Assembly: GCA_947069175.1 (NCBI GenBank) | Contig: CAMTDV010000022.1 | Location: 33,481,476-33,545,475, forward strand | Reading direction: 5' to 3' | DNA from: Scalesia atractyloides | Lineage: Eukaryota > Streptophyta > Magnoliopsida > Asterales > Asteraceae | Length of the DNA: 64,000 bases | Shown: positions 57,779 through 64,000 of the stretch, in pieces | Numbering within the stretch: the stretch's first letter is position 1 | Layout of the letters: every line of letters starts with the position of its first letter | The notes under the pieces: model-generated | Databases searched by the model: none | The model's input: the letters and a program-made list of their open reading frames with translations, nothing else | What the model was told of the DNA's origin: nothing | Translations under genes and position numbers: made by a program

Positions 57779-58280
57779 CTATGGACATGACCTCTTTCCT
57801 AGAATACATGATTGCCACCCCGGTTTCTGTTGGAAACCCGCAAGCACCGTGAGGATGTTGAAATTTCTTTGGGCGCGACGGCCTAGTAATATGTCATGGT
57901 GCGATGTTGCTGGCATTACCATGAAGTTAACAGGGACCGGGGCGCGAGTGTCGTCCATCAAAAAGAGTTACTGGAAAAGAGATCTGCCCCAGCGGAAAAA
58001 CGACTTCGTTACAGAAACCAGTCAATGGGAAATCGACCGGCTCTAAGCGCGCTTTATCCTCCGGGGCCAATTGTTGAAAACATTGCTCGTAGATAATGTC
58101 CATAGAGCTTCTCGGGTCAATGAACATGTAGTCGGTGCGATACTGGCCAAAGATGCCAGTTATCACAACCGGTCGCTATTCCTGGGGGCCGCCAGGAACT
58201 ATGGGGAAGATAACTTGTTGTTCGCGCCAATGTGGCGTACAAATCTTCTGATGGCAGCGCTTGCGCGCTGGGCCACCCTG
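57779..58280 (-). pseudogene. Gag tail and protease of the Tat-type element
   Basis: 58280-58170 gives a short gag tail (GGPARKRCHQKICTPH). Protease follows at 58166 with ITGIFGQYRTDYMFIDPRSSMDIIYEQCF (in pieces) and HHDILLGR near 57910. The active-site triad, normally D-[ST]-G or DPGSS in this lineage, reads DPRSS, so the Gly is Arg. A frame change occurs near 57930. The rest of gag is absent because the sequence joins the accessory gene at about 58280. Confidence 0.65.
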
Positions 58281-61165
58281 CATCAGTATTGACCCCATCT
58301 GTAGAGGGCGGCTAGTATCCCACTGAACGTCCAAAGCACGAGTAACGTGGTGTGCGCACTCTGCATAGCCCTGCGCGTATCCATCATGGCGTGCTGTGAC
58401 CATCAACTTGGCTACAACACTGTCTAACTCCACTGAGTTCAGGATCGAGTTAGCAATCTACACAGCGCAAGGAAAATAGAATGAAAATCAAGATAACTGA
58501 TAATCAAAACAATAATAGCGGACTTACATTCACGACTCCATGCTGCTGCATCCAGAGCATGTTGTTTGTCATGGGCTCAAGCATACTCTCCACGGTGGCG
58601 CGGGCTGCCTTAGAATCTTCCAATTTTTGCTCGCCCGCGCTCACCTTCACCTCCGCAAGGCGCAACTTTTCCTGATTTTCCAAGTGCATGCGCTATAGTT
58701 CTGTCTTTTCAACCAAGGCAGCTTGGAGATCCTTTTTTGCACTTTCAAGTGCAGCATAAGCCTCCACCAGATTACACAATAACGAGGTTAGTCTGGCAAT
58801 CTCTTGATCCCGTAAAATAAGAAGGGCAGAAGTTTTTACCTCTTTCTGTTCGCTGCGCTCACGGTGCGACCTCGCCTCTTCGGTAGCAGCTGAGGCTTCT
58901 TCTTTTTCCTTCTTCAAGTGCTCGACTTCAGCGTGAAGACCCACAATCTCGTTCCTCAAAGATATTTTCTCGTTGTTGTTCCTTTCACATGCCTCCCTCC
59001 ACAACTTGCGCTCCTCAGCAAGTATGGCAGCGGAGCCTTCAGCCTTCTTCTCCCATCCCAGGACGGAGCATTCCTCGGTCCGTTGAGCTTCAACAAATTT
59101 GGCTCTCTCAGCCTCAAGCTCTTGTTTTTGCGCGGCCACTTGGGCCCGCTCAAGGACCATATCTTTTTTCGCTGCCTCAAACCTCTCCTGGTCCCGGTGC
59201 ATGCTGCGCCACTCCCTGATAATTTTATGTGTGTTGGAGGCGGATCTGGCAGCCAATTGGAGGTACGCGCGGTAGGTCTGTTCATAACTTTGTTCCCTGC
59301 GCGCGCGTAACTCTGCTGGGGGGAAGGCACCCTTTAACCATTCATGGCATGCCTGCAAATGGCTGAATTTCTCGCCCTGCCTGAGATTCCAAACGGGGGT
59401 GTGGATCTCAGCAGCTCGGCTTTCAGAATATGACCGATACTAGTAGTCACCCGGGGTTTCGTCTGGGCGAATCTGGGACCCTTCGTCAAAAGGACGCTCC
59501 CTAAATCCCCCGGCTTCCCCTCGGGCACCTACTCCGCTGACTGAGCCCCCTGAGGCACTTCTTCAACCTTCTCACCACCTTCTTCAACCACACCCTCTGC
59601 AACCACCACCTCTCCCGTCACAACGGCCTCCGCATCTACCTGTGCCTCCGTTACCGTGGCGCTAGTCTCACCACCTTAGCACTTGACGCATGCGCCGTCA
59701 CAAAAACGGGTGGTGGCATAGAGATTTCGACCGGCGCGGTCGGAGCAGACGGACCAACGAAGGGTGTCTCATCTTTCCCTGCAGAATAATAGAAAGTTAA
59801 ACACAAGTCAAACAGGAAGAAAAATAAAGCACAAAGTCAAAAGTGTTTACCTGGGGAAAACTTGGCTGCAAGCGCATCCAAGTTCCCATTTTGCCAATGA
59901 TCTTCTTCCGCAGCCTTTTTCAGAGGCTACGCAGCGACCTCGCCCTTGGGATGGGCCCTCTTTCTCTTGAGCGGCTCCGGGCTGGACTCCACATCAATTG
60001 GATCATCCGGATTGGCAATCAGAATCTCTGCCACATCTTGAGGCTCCGGTTTTGGTTTTTTCAAACCTACAGGCGCAAGACCCTCCATGGAATCAGAGAC
60101 TACCACATAGTCATTCCAAGTATCAGGCATAGAGCATGTACCTTTTGGTGGGTCCGCCCTAGGTTGCGCTGGCTTTTTAGTGGCCACAACGCTAGGCCCC
60201 GCGCGTTTCTTCTTTTTTGAATCTGGGCCAACACCCAAATTCTTTAGCGCACCTGCATATCATGGCGCAACATAGTAATCTGAAAAGATGTAAACAAATA
60301 AACAATGAAGGCTTACCACTTTCAGGCGTAGGGGCCGCCAAATCTGCACTCCAAGGCAACTCAAAGTTCCCAATGATTTGGGAATGCCATGTCGGCTCCT
60401 CTGGGTTGAGCGGGACATTCTCCATCTCCCCCTCTCTCATTGGAAGGCCGCTATGTATAACGCCACCCCTCCAAAAACGCGCATAATGAGATACGGGAAC
60501 TTACTCTTATCTTCTTCCATGTACACCGGTTTTTCCCAGCGGTCCGGCTTCCACAGTAGGCTCATCCCAGCTGCCACCAGCGCTCTCTCCAGCAAGTGAA
60601 CCGCCAGAATCTTTTTTATGTCCTGATACCAGGACTCCTCGGCTGGTATCGACATTGTTTCAACAGGGATGTCTTCCGCCCCCGGGAAGTGCATTCGCAA
60701 CGGAATCACGCCGACCTTGATAAAGAAGAACTTCTTCCAGTCGTGATAGGAATTTGGAGGAGAGTGCAGGATCTTCTTGGCCTGTATCCTGTGTTGAAAG
60801 GAATAAAAACCCAACGAGCAGTGGAGTTGGTAAAACACCCGGAACCGATTAACGGTTGGGTGAATACCCAGGGAACGACACAGGAACTCGATGTGTTTTG
60901 TCCGGACCATCCCCATCGGATTTAGCTGTGAGATATGGAAGCGGTAATGGTCTAAAACATCTAAAAGAAACTGTCGCCGGCAACCGGAAGTTGCGGCAAA
61001 GAAATAAAAAAAGAGCGTGACGTAACCGACAAGGGCGTCGGCGGCGGTGTCCCCCTCGGACGGGTACCAGGCATCCCACTCCTTGGGGAAGCGAAAGCCG
61101 GCCACAAGCTGTTGGAAACTACTCGTCGACCACTTCAACGCTGGCAAAGAAGTGGAAGCCTCCAT
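58281..61165 (-). pseudogene. Tat-type Gypsy accessory gene (Transposase_28 family), long copy
   Basis: The start is Met 61165 (MEASTSLPALKWSTSSFQQL). A globular domain follows (VGYVTLFFYFFAATSG, HYRFHISQLNPMGMVR, FRVFYQLHCSLGFYSF, KKFFFIKVGVIPLRM; about 61165-60500) that I recognise as the putative gypsy-type transposon domain PF04195. Next come a Pro/Lys-rich middle (60238-59927; YVVVSDSMEGLAP, DDPIDVESSPEP) and a coiled coil (59358-58693), then a conserved VAKLMVTARHDGYAQGY end. At least three short GT-AG introns interrupt it (for example 59850-59779 and 58527-58458). The last 25-30 residues are replaced by gag tail of the neighbouring element. It is antisense to its presumed own LTR at 61738-62718. 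Role unknown. Confidence 0.75.
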
Positions 61166-61291
61166 GGCAGTAGCGCTCTCGGGTCCTCTGGTTGTAATTC
61201 TGATCACCGTAAGAAAGAACAAATAAGGAGAGGATTTCAGAGATGGAAGAACAAGAAGATATGAAGCGTGATTTTGCCCTAAGCGGATCGA

Positions 61292-61300
61292 CTATTTATA
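61292..61300 (-). promoter_or_regulatory. TATA box of the accessory gene
   Basis: TATAAATAG on the minus strand, about 130 bp upstream of Met 61165, with a plausible leader (CTTCATATCTTCTTGTTC) between. This suggests a dedicated antisense promoter inside the retroelement. Confidence 0.45.
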
Positions 61301-61737
61301 CACATCGCATTTAATGCGATGGGGGAAGCGTGACGATCCCGCAGGCCCAACAGCGAAACCGCGATTGACGCGTGGAGGGCAAGTGGGTAACTGACGGTCA
61401 CCACGCACGCGTGGCTGGTACTTTCTTTGTAATTCATTAATGAAAAGGCAGAGGCGCTGTTGACAGCATGCTACAGCCATCAGGCGTCACTTCCGCCTCA
61501 CCTTTTTCTCACCAACTCGCCTGCAACCATCAGCATGACGAAATTCAAATTTCAAAGACCTTATCATGAACAAAGGTTTCCCCCACACAAGGGTTTTTCT
61601 TAATTCCTTGCAGATACCTTGTTGATTTGTTGCCGTTGAAATAAGTGCGCATACATGAGTTCTTATAGTCCAACACTCCACCTAATTGCCAACCTGCGCA
61701 TAGGAGCACCACTGGACTAGGGGGACTTGGAGGGGTA

Positions 61738-62718
61738 TGGTCCCAAAAACCCTGCGCTTGCGTAGGATACCATACCCTCATAATGATAACAGGTCACTGG
61801 AATAACCTTGCGCGCTACGCGCAACGGTACGCCAACCTTGAAAGCAGCATGTTGACTAGCAAAGCTTGCGCAAACCTGAAAGCGCGGGTCCCTGACCCTG
61901 CGCTGATTGAACAAGCCTCTAGCCGCGAATTCCTAAAACCTTGCACAAGGCCAAGTCTAAGATGAGAGAAACTCATACTTAGTCTTGAGAACAAAAGGAC
62001 TTGACCCATACAAGTCCACGCTAGCTAAAAAGCACTGATAAGGCCACATGGTAAGGAGGAGAAGCGCAAAGAGGCACAGATCAAGTACAATGGTACAAAG
62101 TGGCAAAGCTATGACCCAATAACCGCTCGGCAGGTTGTGCAAGACCATGTTGCATGATGAGCAGTCATGCAGAGGACAAAAAGTACGCAAGGACGTATAC
62201 GTGGCATCAACCAAATCCCGCCAACGACTGTCACACGATCTCAGAACGGCTGATGACAGGCCCGACAATAAGGACAACTGCCAGGACACGTGGATCCATC
62301 CACCATGCACCAAGCGCCCCTCCTGCTAGAAACCATTAACGGTCGTAGCAGAGGAGACATAATGGATATTCCTGGTTGTCGGTTCTAGGCCCAAGGCCCG
62401 TCAGCCCATCTCCTGCACACCTCTCTTTGGCTATAAAATAAGGATCGCACCTCAAGGTAAAACACACTGTTTTGAGCTCACTTACTAATTACTTGCATTA
62501 TCCTTTGCAAACCTCTATACTTATTCTCACGCTGGAGTGTGGTCACGGAGAAAACTCCCCCATTTTTCTCTCGTGATGAGACTAACGGTGTTTCTAGTTT
62601 TGTAGTGAGCTTGAAGCAAGATCATACCGACGAGCAAACGAGAGATAACCTTTATATGCAGAGACTTTGAACCATAACCCAGATAACTTTGGATACCTTT
62701 TGGTCCGGTGTTTCTTCA
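61738..62718 (+). mobile_element. 3' LTR of a plus-strand Tat-type Gypsy element
   Basis: A purine-rich tract (GGGGGACTTGGAGGGG, 61719-61735) precedes TGGTCCC at 61738, and the LTR ends CGGTGTTTCTTCA at 62718. It has a TATA box (CTATAAAATA, 62431) with a leader ending in a CTCACGCTGGAGTGTGGTC block. The absence of a primer site afterwards marks it as the 3' LTR. The next sequence is AT-rich flank. Both end positions are estimates. Confidence 0.55.
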
Positions 62719-62848
62719 TGTATATAGTTAATTCTAAACTATACATATGTGTATATTACGAAAAGCTTAGGGAAATGTGTGGTCCAGAATGCATCTCAAG
62801 TTTTTCAAATATGGTGGATTTTTCTTAGGATCCCTACCCTATGTAAAT

Positions 62849-62866
62849 TATATATATATTATATAT

Positions 62867-62908
<42 letters not shown>
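62849..62908. repeat. (TA)n(TG)n compound microsatellite
   Basis: TA-rich run followed by about 19 TG repeats, immediately left of the element start at 62909. The Val-Cys frames through it are artefacts. Confidence 0.9.
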
Positions 62909-62909
<1 letters not shown>

Positions 62910-63776
62910 GGTTCATTTTAGGACCACTCTTATTGCGAGAACCGATGTAAACACAAAAAAATACCTAAAAAACACACAAATGTTTTTTTTAAATTGTTAC
63001 ATTTCGTCTACTAAAAAAATTCGAGTAACAATTATTGATGCACATGTGCATATGTATCATTTCTTTGACAAATTCCGTAATACATCAATAGTATTATACA
63101 ATTGCACTTTCATTTACACTACCATCTGTAATACACTACTTTTTACATTACTAATATTAAAAATGCATATGTGCATCATTATGTATACCATGATATAACG
63201 TTTTAGGTACAAAAAGTTTGTGATTTTGAATGATGAAGTAGGCCCATATACATGTCTTTTAGTTAGTTATGTCTAGCGGTTGATGGTTTGGTTATATTTG
63301 TCACTTTATGATGTAATATGTTGTTTGGATAGTATGAATGGTGTTGAAGTACATGTGCATAAAGTGAAAAAATTATACATATTGGTAATGGTATTGTATT
63401 ACGGATGGTAGGAGGTAATGTAGTGTATTATGGATGGTATGATAGATGAAAGGAAAAGTGTATTCAAAGTAATGTACCAAAACACGTTATATCATGTTCA
63501 TACATATCAATGCACATGTGCATTTCTAATATTGCTAATGTAAAATATAGTGTATTACGGATGGTAGTGTAAATGAAGTGCAATTGTCTAATACTGGTAA
63601 TGTATTACAGAATTTGTCAAGTGCATCAATAATTGTTACTAGAAAAAATTAGTGATGAAATATAGCGATTTTTTAAAAAAATGTGTGTTTTTTAGATTAT
63701 TTTTAGATAATTTTTGTTTTGTTCACATTGGTTTTCGCGGTTCTCACAATAAAGGGTGGTTACTAATGGATCCTTC

Positions 63777-63777
<1 letters not shown>
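62909..63777. mobile_element. 869-bp foldback TIR element between microsatellites
   Basis: The left end (GGGTTCATTTTAGGACCACTC, ATTGCGAGAACCGATGTNAAC) matches the reversed right end (GAAGGATCCATTAGTAACCAC, TATTGTGAGAACCG, CCAATGTGAAC). Matches continue inward through TAAAAAACACACA and AATTATTGATGCAC, so the two halves are largely reverse complements. TGCACATGTGCAT-type palindromes occur near 63040, 63164, 63350 and 63510. No coding. Confidence 0.75.

Positions 63778-63839
<62 letters not shown>
63778..63839. repeat. (TA)n microsatellite
   Basis: TA tract on the right side of the foldback element. Confidence 0.9.
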
Positions 63840-63931
63840 GCTTTTTGTAATATACACATACGTATAGTTTAAAATTAACTATATACATATGTGTATAATT
63901 CAAGATTTGACAATATACATATATGTATATA

Positions 63932-64000
63932 TGTCACACCCCGATTTTCGATGTAGCGGAAGCGTGTGCGAGGTGTGGCCAAAGCGGCAATCGTTGCATT
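63932..64000 (-). mobile_element. Edge of a minus-strand Gypsy LTR
   Basis: TGTCACACCCCGATTTTCG on the plus strand is the reverse of an LTR end GGGTGTGACA. The next words (GCGGAAGCG, GCGAGGTGTG) match the LTR end at 37730-37790, which belongs to the same class of element. The body lies beyond the window. Confidence 0.7.

Larger units (their letters stand above)
62719..63890. repeat. Outer inverted repeat around the TA-flanked element
   Basis: 62719-62766 (TGTATATAGTTAATTCTAAA, CATATGTGTATATTACGAAAAGC) matches the reverse complement of 63890-63840 with few changes. The arms enclose 62909-63777 and both of its microsatellite flanks, so an older inverted-repeat unit seems to contain the younger element. 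Confidence 0.65.

Noticed and set aside
58281..61165. A true DNA-transposon transposase, as the family name Transposase_28 suggests
   Set aside because: There is no DDE or other catalytic triad. The family is a coiled-coil accessory protein carried by Gypsy elements and named by association.

Overview
This window is plant nuclear DNA from a eudicot. The mix of Sirevirus-type Copia elements with long env-like reading frames, Tekay-type chromoviral Gypsy elements whose LTRs run TGTGACA to TGTGACA, and Tat-type Gypsy elements with an extra antisense gene suggests the daisy family (Asteraceae); that assignment is an inference. The DNA is AT-rich, dense in TA microsatellites, and almost entirely made of nested mobile elements. 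Only one convincing host gene is present, a small EMBRYO SAC DEVELOPMENT ARREST 6-like gene at 46211-46648. A broken fragment of the exocyst gene SEC5 lies at 10662-11317.

Layout, left to right. 1-2732 is a minus-strand Gypsy LTR that interrupts a decayed plus-strand Copia pol (2733-4846) and its 3' LTR. 5428-9715 is a 4.3-kb terminal-inverted-repeat element between two TA microsatellites and is filled with about 28 copies of a palindrome. 9775-14100 holds the SEC5 fragment and a LINE scrap. 14110-19641 is the 3' half of an old minus-strand Sirevirus. A second minus-strand Sirevirus (19642-35752) sits in its pol, and its env-like frame is split by a complete 11.8-kb plus-strand Tekay chromovirus (22928-34692, target duplication gtttc). 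35753-40480 holds another minus-strand Gypsy and an LTR fragment.

40481-51701 is less crowded. It holds a long-TIR Mutator-like element, a hAT-like element with an 8-bp target duplication, the EDA6-like gene, a tRNA-derived sequence, and a chain of three TIR elements that share TA microsatellites. 51702-62718 is a Tat-type Gypsy complex: a truncated Tekay-type LTR, a plus-strand copy of the accessory gene, a minus-strand pol, a second and longer copy of the accessory gene on the minus strand, and an LTR on the plus strand. 62719-64000 holds another TA-flanked foldback element and the edge of one more Gypsy LTR.

The genes do not form a pathway. The coherent story is one of nested insertion and non-autonomous elements. 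The most unusual items are the microsatellite-flanked TIR elements with internal CATGTG-core palindromes, the near-identical LTRs around a Tekay interior full of frame breaks, the covarying stem-loop array in its LTRs, and the intron-bearing accessory gene that lies antisense inside a retroelement.
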